Below, piece after piece: positions 20,796 to 32,005 of a DNA stretch of 64,000 nt. Location of the stretch: NCBI GenBank assembly GCA_029851415.1, contig CM056742.1:97198976-97262975 (forward strand), in the 5' to 3' direction. The stretch's first letter is position 1. Each line of letters begins with the position of its first letter. Source of the stretch: Eretmocerus hayati. Taxonomy: Eukaryota; Arthropoda; Insecta; Hymenoptera; Aphelinidae. The notes under the pieces were generated by a model. That model was not told where the DNA came from, ran no database searches, and was given only the letters and a program-made list of their open reading frames with translations. A program made the position numbers and the translations under genes.

Positions 20796-23690
20796 TATAC
20801 GTATTGAAGCTACACCCTATTCTGAGAAAGCATTCGTCATCAAAATATCAATGATTAGTAACAGATGGATTCAAAATCGTCGATAAATTTAGCAAAAAAT
20901 GCTGTAGAAGCAGTTGTTGAATGAATTCAGGATTCATCAGTTAAAATCAATATCTCAGGACTCATGAAGTTGTAATGAGAGAACTATATAGTCCTAGTTT
21001 GTGAAACAAATGGAAGGTTTCCGTTCATTGGATTGAAGAGATTCTCTATTTTGTCGAAGAGAAAAGCGCCCGGCACCCGTAAAAAGTTTGGTTTGATGTC
21101 ATGAATTTTTGTTTATCACACCTTTTCGCAGCAATCTTTTCCTCTGTACAGGGTATCCGACCGTGGTTTTCCTTCCCAGTGTTGAGCTACGACGTGACGA
21201 TTATCCATAGAGAATAAAGGCAAGAAACTCGTTATTTCAGGGATTTCTGGTCAAGACAAAATTCTGATGTAGTAGCTTAAAAAAGCCTACGTAATCGTTT
21301 TCAAACGGTCATTTTGCGTTAATAGACCATATTTGATATTCCATGCCAGGATAACATTTTCTTTTCGTGATTTCAACACAGAAGAAATCATTGCAAAGAC
21401 ACGTGTTTTAAAAGGAAAATAGGATCGAACCACGTTTTTTATTGGGTCCCGAACAATTTTCCACTCAAAAGTTTATTACAAAACGAAAAAAATCTTACCT
21501 TGAAAATTTCAATTGATCGATTGTAGCCCGTAAAAGGATTTTCCGAAAATTTATTGCAAAATTGCACGTCTTTCCCAGATACTAAGTAGATTTCTGAGCT
21601 TACATCGCTTCACGGTTACATTGTTGCGTTCTGAAACTAAAGGGATCGTCTTCAGTGGGTACAAGTACGTAAAACAGCATATTTACTCATGCAGTTTGAT
21701 AAATCGCGATCCATCTAGTACATCAACATCACGTTTTGAAACGAAAAAAAAATGCAAAAACTGGCATTTCCTTCAAGATTGGTTTTCGTCGATTTAAGAA
21801 AAATACTGACGTGTAGGGGCAAAACGGACTTCGGGTTCAGTTTCTACGTCGAAAAATACACAATGAAATCATTGTCCGGTCCGTGCACTATTTAAAACCC
21901 ATAATTCTGATGCATAGTGTTATGAATGAAACGAGCCTATTAGTATAAATAAGTCTATACATAGTTCCAGTTCAGTTAGTATAACTTCCAAGATACATCT
22001 TGTATTTACTCGATGGAGACAATTTGAAAAGTTTTCCCAGGCAGAGATCAGATTTCATTGTTTTTCTGATGAAAAAAAGTCAAGGTGCTCTTGTCGAACC
22101 TTTTCAGTGTTGAAAGATGAGATAGGTACATATAGTATCTCCGTTCACTGTTTCCTGAATTATGTATCCAACAGGTCTACCTTGCTGCGACTCATTAGGA
22201 CCATGTATCAAACCAGTAACTCAAGAAAGAGTGAGCAAAGATCTTTCTTATTTGTACAAAATTCATTGTTTAAATGCTGGTTTTAATGAACATAATCATT
22301 TCATTAAAGTGGGAAAATGAATCTTGCATTGAAGAAAATAGTCATGTTATGTGAAGTTATTTGTACACTCACAAACATGATATAAAGTAATGTCCCACTG
22401 TCGATTCTTTGTAAATTTACTGCTACGACAAATGATTCTTGTTACTGACAGGAAGCCAAAGCTGATGGACACATAGTTCATTATGAACTGAATGTGAAGA
22501 TCACCTATCTCATCTTATTATAATGAAAGCATTGTAAATCACGACCTCGACACCTTTTTCCCAGATACATAATGAATCCTCGTCTCAGCAAATAAAATTT
22601 ACATCACCTGTCTCAAAAGAGTAAACATGGAACATGACCAAGAACGTGTATATCTGATTCTGAAGCAAAGTACATACAGTTTTGGTTCTGCCAGTGGGCC
22701 TACTAGATTCATCTTAATTGGTTGATATAGGAATGTATTTGAATAGTTTGGATAACTGATGTCACTTTTGTCCAATGCTTCAGTGGAAATTTCAACATAT
22801 TAATATCTGACAGTATTAATGAGGAATGTTCGACAAGCCACACGTGTAGGAAGACTCATGTAGCTTTCGTTTACTGAGCGATCACTCCTCACAATGATCC
22901 AACTAGACCTATACTGTATACAATGGTATATCATTTAGTAGGTTTGGCATTTGCTAATTTGAAGACTACATGTTTATATTCCACAAGATTAACCTTTACA
23001 CTGCAATGACGTATGATGCTATGGTTCTAAGAGAGTATATATCCGTCATTCTTGGATAATGACTTGCTCTCCCACGATCAAGTCTAATGAGTTTTTAATC
23101 TCTTGAGCTGATTATTCATGATATTCAGTTTTTTATTGGATGTCATTTCACGTTATTCTATGATCGATTTATGAGTCTATTTCTTGATGAAGCATGGAGA
23201 AGTATTAGAAGATCTGAGATTGGACACAAAGAATCTTTCGAGTAAGCGAACAAGTCACATCCATCTCCTGGTGCAGTCATGGCACACAACAAAGAATTAT
23301 CAGATGTAGAACACTGGGAGACAACACAGCACTTTTGTTAACTCTGACAATAGAGACTATCTCAACTTTTAAGTCATCAACTCTTATAAGAATAATTCAT
23401 TAGCAGAGATGAAAACAGCACATAACTGATGAAGTACAATGAGATACCTAACTTTATTGAAGTCAGGAATGGATAATTTCTACACTGATTTGGAGCATTT
23501 GGGCCACTCAAAATACAATACTTATAGTACATATTCTTCATACTTACCCGCAAGAACACCGGTCTTTTTCCAATGCCATCCAATTCAAGTTTTATCACAT
23601 CTTCACTTAAAACGTTCAAAGTTATTATTGTCGACGAAAAATGGACTGAATCTGACGGTTGCGACGCTCCAATTTGCTTTGAACTGAGGA
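20796..23690. other. Long AT-rich non-coding stretch
   Basis: Almost no open frames over 60 codons occur in nearly 3 kb, on either strand, and I saw no inverted repeats, tandem arrays or recognisable protein fragments. It may be intergenic or intronic host DNA, or very old repeat sequence. Confidence 0.5.
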
Positions 23691-23979
23691 TCTACGGGAT
23701 TTTTGAATCAGTATGGCCGACGCGTCTCGCACGCCGCGGTGTGGTGAAATCACCAATTCGCTTTGCACTTTTACCGTTCGCATGGTAATCGACAACTTGA
23801 AGAATCAGCCGTGGCGAGGCAAATCTACCATTCCGCGCGGTAAAAGTACATGTTACACAGTGGGGTAATAATCCGACCCGCTGCAGCAGGAGTATCTCAA
23901 CCAGTTCGCAGCGTATTTCTACCACGCGAGAGTGAATGTACCACTACGGAATACGTATTTCAGGGAGTCACATCACCGC

Positions 23980-24265
23980 TCGGAAGGTACTTCCGACACA
24001 AAATTTTTTACTGTGCAGTGGAGTTCGAATATTTCCGAATGAATTGTACCAATGAACAATATAGACACATTTATACATAGCACACCAGTGCGTACCCTTA
24101 TCACTCAGATTAATTATCATTGATTAGTTTTTCGTTTTGGTCTACCGAGGTGACGTACTTGGGTTAAAAAGAATACTCTTCCGAAAAATGGGATATTCCG
24201 CGCGGCATTCAACAATTCTCCACCAGTTGTCGCACCGTTGTCTCTTAGTTTTTTTATTTCCTACT
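23980..24265 (-). pseudogene. Polinton protease relic (second Polinton)
   Basis: On the minus strand, frames here read GGELLNAARNIPFFGRVFFLT and then NLSDKGTHWCAMYK and YNSFGNIRTP. These align in order with the protease of the large Polinton (GREIMAAAKNIPHFRGVF, GRGTHWVAV, YYDSFGNLKP). The catalytic His of the GTHW box is still readable. Frames are broken and the C-terminal Cys region is not found. It lies just downstream of a PLA2-tail relic, as in the intact element. Confidence 0.6.
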
Positions 24266-24325
24266 TGTTCTAGATACACGCTTGCGTTGACATTTTTTCT
24301 TCTTCAACAATCCTCCACGCTTCTC

Positions 24326-24660
24326 CTATGCACGATTGTATGAACCGTATGGTCTCAAGAATAGCCCCTTGCCCTCCATTACCTCATTATGACGGATGGT
24401 CTCGGTCAATCTCTTACGATTATTTTTTATCTCAGAAATATTCTCTGCAACATTGGTCACGCTTCCAGCTAAAGATGCAAAAGCTTCGGGGGCTGATGAG
24501 GTAGGCACAAGTGCCGGGAGGAATCCACCACGATTAGCCAACATCAATTCTCGAAACTTGCCTCTCTTTCCTATCATTTTTTCCTCCTCCTCCTACATTG
24601 CAAACCCACACCAAGCTTACGCTTCGTTTCCACAGCAGCTACAACTCCAAATGCTGTTAG
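24326..24660 (-). pseudogene. Polinton PLA2-like protein, C-terminal tail relic (second Polinton)
   Basis: The frame 24326-24577 reads FRELMLANRGGFLPAL, then a hydrophobic Ala-rich stretch, NRKRLTETIRHN and EGKGLFLRP. It is clearly related to the tail at 35980-36254 (LRELLLAKRGGFLVPAL, NRKQLAEMIRHN, EGKGLYLNP). The basic segment TKRKLGVGLQ upstream (to about 24660) also matches. Its neighbour is the protease relic, in the same order and strand as in the large element. It is an independent, more decayed Polinton insertion rather than a recent copy, judging by the divergence. Confidence 0.7.
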
Positions 24661-24769
24661 TCTTCCCGGTAATCGAGCTGTTTCGTTCTTCGAACGTTCA
24701 CTTGCTCCCTGTCGGGCCCCTTGATGATCTATTACATCCCACCAGCGGCAGTTGAATTATCGGGATCTT

Positions 24770-26460
24770 TCTAAGCGTTCCGATTCCGTAGGCATCTAAA
24801 ATATCCCGCGAGAGTGACAGCAGTGAGAGCCTTCTTTGGAAGGATTATTGAATTGCGTGCAATGCAAAGATTCCTGCTGCATCAGTCTTACTCAGCCGTG
24901 AAATACCGAACGAACCGAGCCAATTCGAACGTATGTTATTGTTCGATTAGTGCAGTAACCCCACTTTAGCTCGGTGAAATCGGCAACTTTGCGACCAAAT
25001 CACTCGACAACAAGAATCGTTCGGGCTTCACGGTAACAGAGACTCTTGTTCAGCTCTTCGAACTCTATCGATTGATTTGCAATTCAGTCAAATTCGCTGA
25101 AAGCCAAAATCCTGTCATTCATGGCGGAGTACTTTGCATCCTGTTGCGAGTATGAGTTTTATATGAAGTGACAGTCATGAAAATATGTTCCCCGAGAACA
25201 TGAGAATCGATCTTTACAGTAATTGTGGATGGAATTATCAGATTCGATTTGCGATGCACATCGGGAGGAGATAAAACAAATACTTTCTCCCACCCAACTA
25301 GTTTTTTAAACCAAAATTTGCATTTTGTTTCGGGTATGATTATCCTTACAGGATGGAAGTCATGAAAATATGTTTTTGGAAAATTTTGAAATCGATTCAT
25401 GCATCAATTTGGGATGGAATCATCCATTTGGTTCGCGATGCGCATCAGAAGGAGGTAATACGAAACTTTTTTGATAGCCCAACTCGATTATCCAATTTGA
25501 TTTGCCGTCCGAGCTCCTCGAGTCTTCGCGGCTGTGTCGCACAATGCACACAAAGTCGCCGCAGACGACAAAGCATGTGTATGAGCAACGCATGTGTATG
25601 AGCAACACATGTGCGCTCTCGTAATAGCTTATGAGCCGAGCGGCTGCATCGGGCGCACCGACTCCCTCAAGTCGATCTATCGCGTCATCCGGCCTAGCGT
25701 GTGTAGCGAGCGATACATAAAACACTCGGACCTTCTTTCAGTGTAGGAGGATATGACCTGGAGATCGTCCACAGGAAGCTGCTCAGGGTAATTATATCAG
25801 TTTTAGAGCTACTTAGGGTAGCCTGGGGGCAATATCACTAGGAACTGCCCCGACAGCTTCCATTGTCCACAGGAAGCTGTTCAGGGTGACAAAATACGTT
25901 GATTTCACGATGACCTTGGAGATGTTCTACCCAGATCGCCGATGATCTTGTCCAGGTCGTCGGCTTCTAGGACAGAACTCCCCCAGGATGTCGTGGGATA
26001 GGCGTATGGGTACTACTCCCATAGTTTCTGAGAAATTGGAAGTCTCAAAAAATATTCAGAATGACATCCATCTCTTTAGGGTCGGTGGAAGATTTCAATT
26101 CTTCTTTAGGAATGTTGTATTCAAGCTATCGAGAAACATAATTCAGAATAAACTCCGCAGTAACGAAATATCCCATCCAAATCGCATTCAAGGGCACCTT
26201 GCAGGTTTGATTTTGAACCACAAAGTGGCATGGCTGTGCAAATATCCAAGAATAATTCGAAATTGACTGATTTATGCATTAGTATCAACATCTGGATGTA
26301 ATGTCCTGGTGCAAAGAACGGTAGAAGATGTACCGGCCACCCGACGCAGATTTTGTCCGCTCAGATTTTTCCGGGCGGCCGAGAGAAAAAAGTGGCCAAG
26401 CGAGAAAGAGTGGCGCGCCACGATATGAAAATGGCGTCGACAGTCAAATATGCATGGTTT
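24770..26460. other. Non-coding stretch with a degenerate tandem duplication
   Basis: Sequence 25,160-25,320 and 25,345-25,500 share an ordered series of blocks (GTCATGAAAATATGTT, ATCGAT, TGGATGGAAT, GCGATGC.CATC, GGAGGTAA/GGAGATAA), so they form an old duplication of about 185 bp. GTCCACAGGAAGCTG occurs twice near 25,770 and 25,865. No gene is supported. Confidence 0.45.
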
Positions 26461-27100
26461 CGTTCTCTCCGTCCTATGAACCACAAGGGGGATTCTAAAT
26501 CTTGGGGTGTGACGACCCTCCGGCCCCAGTTACGAGGACACTGTACCTGGGTTTAGGCCCGAAGCCGGTAGGGAGAAGCCTGGCCCCGAGACTGGCGTTC
26601 GGAGCTCTGGCTCCTCCCAAAAACCCGCAAGGGGGGTTAAGGTACGTACGTGGTGCCTCATTCCTGGAGTCTGACGAGCTCTCGGCCCTAGTCAGCGCCC
26701 GCCGAAGCGTGGAGACCGCACATCTCCATCCGGCACCATGGGGTGGGTATGTCTAGGGACTCGCATTAGAATCGGCCCCGGGCGATAACAATGAGAGCCT
26801 GGAAGACTTATCTATCATACCAAGGGGCTTCTTGGACTCTCAGTAAGCGTAGACGAGCCCCAAAACTCCCCACCGAGGGGTGGGCATCGGCCTTGTGCTA
26901 GGGGCCGAGCCCGGGATTTGGTAGTCGGGGAGGAGGATCGATTCATTACTGAACCACATGTGAATCGATGATGGCCGTCATCCAAACCGACGCGCTGGTA
27001 GGGCGTATCCCTGCCCCACACCCATCGAGGCAACCGGGTGGAGGCGAAAGTCGGGCACCCGGGATGTGAAAGATAAATTCCTCTCCGTCCCATGAATTTA
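26461..27100. repeat. GC-rich island, possible insertion
   Basis: This segment is visibly richer in G and C than its surroundings and starts and ends sharply. It is bounded by near-identical direct repeats TCTCCGTCCTATGAA (from about 26,465) and TCTCCGTCCCATGAA (from about 27,085). That would fit a target duplication or a duplicated terminus. Open frames on both strands have no recognisable motif. It may be the untranslated region of a retroelement, but I cannot assign it. Confidence 0.4.
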
Positions 27101-27661
27101 ACGGAGTAGTCCTTGCTTTAGAGCTTATTGTCCATATTCACGGTGTCTACCAAACCTCTTCCTCCGAATTCCGTGACAGTTCCAGGTATTCCAGACCTCT
27201 GAATCGAAATTTCCAGTTACAAAAAGGATCTAATGGAGAAGAGATTTGGACGTAAGAAATTTTGTACAAGTTTATTCAAGTTAATTCTCAACTCAGTTGA
27301 AGAGTTATCAATCAAAAATGCTCATAAATACGCTGGTAGAAGAGATTAGCAGAATGATTTCCCTTAGCGAAATGTGCTTGTTTGAAGGTGATTAAAATTA
27401 AATTTTTGGTGGTAATATCGATTTTTGGAATGAAACTTCATTTTGATCAAGGTACACGAGTTCCAACCGGGATAGAGCCTATAGGCGGGGGCTCGGTATG
27501 TTAATCTCAATCTTAGCAGGTTCACGAGTTCAACTCAAACTCGGTATCAATCGATGGAGAAGTGATGACAAAATATCTATGTAGGTCATTGAAAGTATTA
27601 CGGGCGCAAACTACACGGGTGCCCGCACTTCAAGTGTTTTACATATAAGGAGCGCTTCATG

Positions 27662-27745
27662 GTGAGGCCGGACTAGCTCAGTCAACAGCGTGTCAGTCTC
27701 TTGATCAAGAGATCGCCGGATCGTTTCCCGATGGCAGCACTTTTT
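27662..27745 (+). ncRNA. tRNA-Lys-like sequence in left TRIM LTR
   Basis: The A-box-like TAGCTCAGTC, anticodon-arm-like CTCTTGATC (position of CTT) and B-box-like GGATCGTTTCC align with tRNA-Lys(CTT). A T5 tract, the polymerase III terminator, follows directly. The outer stem GTGAGGCC/GGCAGCAC has two mismatched pairs in this copy. It is unlikely to be a working tRNA because the D-loop GG and B-box are altered. Confidence 0.55.
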
Positions 27746-28047
27746 ATTCAATGCATGAAGGAGGATAATATCATGACAACTGGTATCAGAAGTGGGATGA
27801 ACCCCGCCCACAAGTGGACTACATACTCGGAGGATAATCAACGGTGATAATTCGGTGGCGCTGTCCACGCGTAGACCTGCTGTACCGACAAGATGGACTC
27901 GGGATCTACATAGACGACAATTAGGAGTATATGACATGAAGTTCAAACGATGAGGACATCGTCGACTTTGCCCAGGGGGTGTGTTACGGGCGTAAGCTAC
28001 ACAGGCGCCCACACCTCAAGTGTTTCACATATAAGGACCGCCGCATG

Positions 28048-28131
28048 GTGCGGCCGGACTAGCTCAGTCAACAGCGTGTCAGTCTCTTGATCAAGAGGTC
28101 ACCGGATCGTTTCCCGGTGGCCGCACTTTTT
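28048..28131 (+). ncRNA. tRNA-Lys-like sequence in right TRIM LTR
   Basis: Same layout as the left copy, but the outer stem GTGCGGCC/GGCCGCAC is perfectly paired over 8 bp and the arm ACCGG/CCGGT is also intact. T5 follows. The better-kept pairing in this copy supports a structured RNA or a polymerase III promoter having mattered to the element. Confidence 0.6.
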
Positions 28132-28364
28132 ATCCAGTGCATGAAGGAGGATAATATCATTACAAAAGTTTGTTAAATCACTTGTAGAAGAGGATACGGG
28201 AGAAAAATGAATATTCAAAAAAAATTTTCACTATATTTAGCATTATTATTTTGAGGAAGCTCATGAGCGAAATTTGGGGCATTCAAACTAGGGTTTTCTC
28301 AGCAATATGGAATTTCGGTATCAGCCAGTTGATAGATCAAGTCAAAATAAGGATAATCTAGGTA

Positions 28365-28860
28365 AGTAGATAGAGCTATGCCGATTCTACGCCAGACACC
28401 TGGACATCCCCATCTGAATGAGCGACCCCACGAAGACGGGGACCTCCCCAGGGGGTTGCTGTATCAGATAGGAATGCCCAGGGTGGGTGGCCTCGGCATA
28501 GCTCTTTGTTTGACCTTGATTTGACCCTTTTTCTCATCGAATAGAGGTGACTTGCCCTGGCCGAGGATGCGAGCGCAATGATGCAATTCAAGGCTGGCAG
28601 CTATCTGCTGCAAAAACTCTATCTCTCTCTCTCTCGCGCGCACTCTGTGTATATGGTCATACACACACACACACCTAATACACATGTCACACATTAAATC
28701 TCTACCAGTTTTGATCTTATATATATCATCGAATAGAGCTCCAGGTGACTTGCCCTGGCCGAGGATGCGAGCGCAATGATGCGATTCAAGGCTGGCAGCC
28801 GTCTGCTGCAAAAAATCTTTCTCTATCACTCTCTCGCGCGCGCGCGCTCTGTGTATATGG
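28365..28860. repeat. Left TIR of the Polinton
   Basis: Inverted copy of 47936-48431. It contains a tandem duplication of about 190 bp (28549-28740 and 28741-28925) with core GCCGAGGATGCGAGCGCAAT, plus GC/TC and CA microsatellites. The same duplication is present in the right TIR, so it predates insertion. Confidence 0.9.
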
Positions 28861-28939
28861 TCATATACACACACCCAATACACATGTCACACATTAAATC
28901 TCTACCAGTTTTGATCGTGTGTGTATATATATTCACCTC

Positions 28940-29720
28940 ACCGTTGTCGAAATACAGATAAAAATTGGTAATGTGACTCGATTACACGTGCGGAATACAT
29001 CCCAGTATCAAGATGCCTACGCAGCACTTCGGCATCTCGACACTGGGATGTTAAAGCATACATAATTCTTGAGCTCACCTCGCTGCAGCCCACACCTCAT
29101 CCCGCGAGTATAATATATTCATACCCATGCGCGCCGATCGGAGAAGCTCCACAGGTAGCTACGCTTGACCGCAGCACTAATGATGGCTTATTTATTATTA
29201 TGCGGGCCGACCAAAGAAGTTTACCTTTGGATAGAGATGGTGCAGATTTGTTCACAGTTAGCTGCGATCGGCCTCGGCTTCAGTGATGGCTTATCCATTA
29301 CAATGCGGGCGAGTGCAGCAGAGGCCGATCAAAGAAGTTTGCCTCATTATGATGTTTATCTTGGAGGAAAATGGTGCCGATTTGATGATCATTTCTCGAG
29401 TGAGTGCAGTTTTAGTTGCGCTCTCGTGGTTATGTCGAAAAGTTCTCGATTTGGTACAGTAGTATTGAGAGAATAAATTTACATACCCATCATGGCTTCG
29501 AAAAACAATGTATTCTGAATCATCTGCATATCCATGATGGCCGCTGACGAATAATGTATTCTACTCCGAATACTGAATTCAAGATTTTGATCTACCATTC
29601 ACCGATAATCCAAAATTTTTCCAAACTTTTTTTATTCTGACAAATTGGTTATATTATCATGATACTTGATGAATAATATGAATATATTACTTCATACACC
29701 GAATCGAAAATGTGTTTTTC
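28940..29720. other. Polinton left subterminal region
   Basis: No gene I can support. It contains a short imperfect hairpin (CATCCCAGTATCAAGATGCC pairing with GGCATCTCGACACTGGGATG around 28,999-29,050) and an imperfect direct duplication of about 100 bp (29,180-29,265 and 29,280-29,365, core CAAAGAAGTTT). The 103-codon frame 29165-29476 runs through that duplication. Confidence 0.45.
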
Positions 29721-30359
29721 TTAGGGTGATGATGATGATGATGATGATAATGATGATGCCCCATCATAACCATCATCGTCTTCAAGTAACTCGAATATAT
29801 CCCTCTCACGCATGTCATACTGCGCCTCAACATTATCATCGTTGTCATCGTCAAGATTTGGATGTACATTGACCCGGCGCATCTCATCTTGCGCTTCAAG
29901 AATTGAAAATACTTGGTTCTTAATCATCAGTATTTCAAAAAATCCGGCATGACACGGACACTTTAATGCATAGGTTAATGAGGTGCCCCATGGCAAAAGT
30001 GATGGGATTTCCATCGTGAAAATGGATCTGCATGTAAATTTCTTCTTACTAGTCGGATCGCACAGGGTTAGGGCGAGACTATAGCCCCAGCCACTATCAA
30101 TGATCTTCCCCTGCAGAACGCGATATCGAATTTTTGTGCTAAGGGTATTGAGTTTTACCGTGGGCGCGAATTCACCCGCCCGATTCACTCTTTGCCACGA
30201 CATCGCGATTTGTGTGAAAGGTATTCTCGCGATCTTATATATGAACAAGGTGACACTGGTCAGTGGGGAGAATCTGATCAGATCATAAGGTGGGGGATGA
30301 TCGACGTCCTGGGATGCTTTGTGACGTGCTAACGCTTTATATTTTGCAATGTAAAACAA
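29721..30359 (-). CDS. Unknown protein at the left end of the Polinton
   Basis: An intact 212-codon frame on the same strand as the integrase, lying between the left TIR and the integrase. The first 150 residues are mixed and slightly basic, with a short hydrophobic patch (SVTLFIYKIARI); the end is strongly acidic (NLDDDNDDN, LLEDDDGYD) and finishes in poly-Ser encoded by a GAT/ATG microsatellite. I do not recognise it. Its position and intact frame suggest an accessory Polinton gene. No signal peptide is evident. Confidence 0.45.
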   Translation of the reverse strand: MFYIAKYKALARHKASQDVDHPPPYDLIRFSPLTSVTLFIYKIARIPFTQIAMSWQRVNRAGEFAPTVKLNTLSTKIRYRVLQGKIIDSGWGYSLALTLCDPTSKKKFTCRSIFTMEIPSLLPWGTSLTYALKCPCHAGFFEILMIKNQVFSILEAQDEMRRVNVHPNLDDDNDDNVEAQYDMRERDIFELLEDDDGYDGASSLSSSSSSSP

Positions 30360-30640
30360 TCACTCAGACTTGCACATAATTTCCAAGGTTGGATATTCAA
30401 ATTCGACAGAATGATGCATCCGTGCACATCTTTTCCGTTGGGAATAATCACATGCTCCATGAGACGCATTGGCCCCAATGTATTATTTTATTTGCTGAAT
30501 GGGAGCGTTGCGGATTTTTTTTTCTCCTGGGTAGGATAATGTATTTCATTAGTGTCGAGCAAGGAAAAATTATATGAAAATGGATTGACAAATCATTGGA
30601 TACGAAAATTCATGCAGTCAAAATTTGATGCATGTGATAT

Positions 30641-31928
30641 TTAGATTAGATTCGTTTTACTAACCCACGAATTTTGAGTTTCCGGTAAACCGAGCCATTT
30701 GACGAGATATTGATCCCCCTTCTGTTTTAAGATCTTCTCGACAAGATACACGCTCGGATCTTTTACGTGAGCCAATTCTTGCTGATAGAATGCTCCTGCT
30801 ATTCGCTCACCATCGCTATCTTGAAGTAAATAAGTCACAGGATCTGTATCTTGAACTCAACTATCTTGAATATTTCTGTGCCTCAACGGCCTGTGTAAGA
30901 TTTATCGAATACTGATTTGTTCTTGGATACTCTCACATCATCACCTACCTTGAATTTGTGCTTCCCAGCGGTATTTCTTCGACAATACACTGTTGACAGG
31001 AGCTTTGAGATGATATTTTTCTGTTTCCGAGATTTTTTCCAGACCTTGACGGGTTCCATACCAATAGTTCGATGAATTGTATGGTAATTATATTCGTCCA
31101 GCAAGCCTGGTAGTACATCGATCCATTTGTAAGAACCACGTAGGGCAAAAACTTCGAACAATTTTTCCTAATCATTCTCTCCGCGATACACGCCTTAGTT
31201 ACACTGTACGTGTAATAAAAGTTGATACTGTGTTTCTCGACAAGAGCCACGAAAGTCTGGTTGTGGAATTCTTGGCCTTTGTCGGCTTGCAAATTCTTGG
31301 GCACGTGATTTGCTCTTTTGAGAATATTTTCGAAGGCTCTCGTAACATCTGGACCAGACTTGCTTTTTACAGCTTCCCCCCAAGAGAATTTGGAGAATGC
31401 GTCTACAACAACCAGTATATATTTGTAATTCTTATTGAGTTTTGCATACTGTATCATGACCGCCAGATTCATGTGCCACAAGTCATTAACATTCCTTACT
31501 TCGACTCGTCGACGAGAATTATTGAGTAGAGCTGGCGCATATAATTCTCGAACAAGTTGGATCTTCTCCCGACTGTATTTATTCATTTTTTTCAGCTCTC
31601 GATTCTGCCACTGTTGTAAATCGAGTATAATCGCTTGATTTTCTTTGACTTGTTGCATCGCTATTTGAATACCATTGCTCAGATTCGTATACCTTTTTTC
31701 ATGATCCGAGTCTCTCTCTCGAAAGTTTGCATCAGTCTCGTTCACAGAATTTTGGAATCTATCTCGCAAACTATTCACCTCCACTTCGATTTCTCCGAGT
31801 TTCAATCTCTGATTCGTCAAAGCTGTCTCGTTGAAAATCCCAACACCCACCCTTGTGGAACTTCCAAACTTATCTATATTCATCGTGTTACTGACATTAA
31901 TCGGATGAGTTTCGTCTTTTATACCCAC
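30641..31928 (-). pseudogene. INT: Polinton integrase (rve fold, chromodomain), frameshifted
   Basis: A retroviral-type integrase that would insert the element with a 6 bp stagger. From 31928: an N-terminal coiled-coil-like region of about 120 residues, then RELYAPALLNNSRRRVEV, DLWHMNLAVM, YILVVVDAFSKFSWGEAV, LQADKGQEFHNQ (second catalytic Asp) and the box with AERMIRKN (catalytic Glu). Where relatives have WQADL, this copy has WHMNL, so the first catalytic Asp appears to be Asn. The frame shifts near 31,160 into 31161-30883 (LLDEYNYHTIHRTIGM, HKFKVGDDVRVSK) and again into 30838-30641, a chromodomain (VYLVEKILKQKGDQYLVKW). Two frame changes plus the substituted residue mean it is inactive. 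Confidence 0.85.
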
Positions 31929-32005
31929 CTCGTGAGATTGGTAGAATGTGATAAAAAAGTGGGGGTTTCAATCCATAAAGTACACATATCTCTCTTTTGA
32001 GTGAT

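Larger units (their letters stand above)
27596..28164 (+). mobile_element. TRIM retrotransposon with tRNA-Lys-like LTRs
   Basis: A complete miniature LTR element of 569 bp. It has 183 bp LTRs at 27596-27778 and 27982-28164 (about 19 differences by my count), a primer-binding-like site TGGTATCAGAAGTGGG at 27781, no coding sequence, a purine run CAGGGGGTG directly before the right LTR, and a 4 bp flanking duplication AAAG (27592-27595 and 28165-28168). The right LTR begins TG and ends CA; the left begins TA by mutation. It must depend on proteins from another element. Each LTR contains a TATA-like CATATAAGG followed by a 79 nt tRNA-Lys-like sequence and a T5 run. Confidence 0.85.

Noticed and set aside
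27662..27740. Genuine tRNA-Lys genes at 27.66 and 28.05 kb
   Set aside because: Both lie at the same place in the two LTRs of a TRIM, the D-loop and B-box are altered, and the stems are longer than in a tRNA.
27597..28170. CRISPR-like or simple direct repeat pair
   Set aside because: TG...CA ends, PBS, polypurine run and 4 bp duplication identify LTRs.
29165..29476. Open frame with VYLGGKWCRFDD, recalling transglutaminase-like proteins
   Set aside because: The similarity is limited to one short stretch, no catalytic Cys/His context is present, and the frame runs through a direct duplication.
29725..29760. Functional poly-Ser tail of the 29.7 kb ORF
   Set aside because: It is encoded by an ATG/GAT microsatellite and may vary; listed only as part of the open frame.
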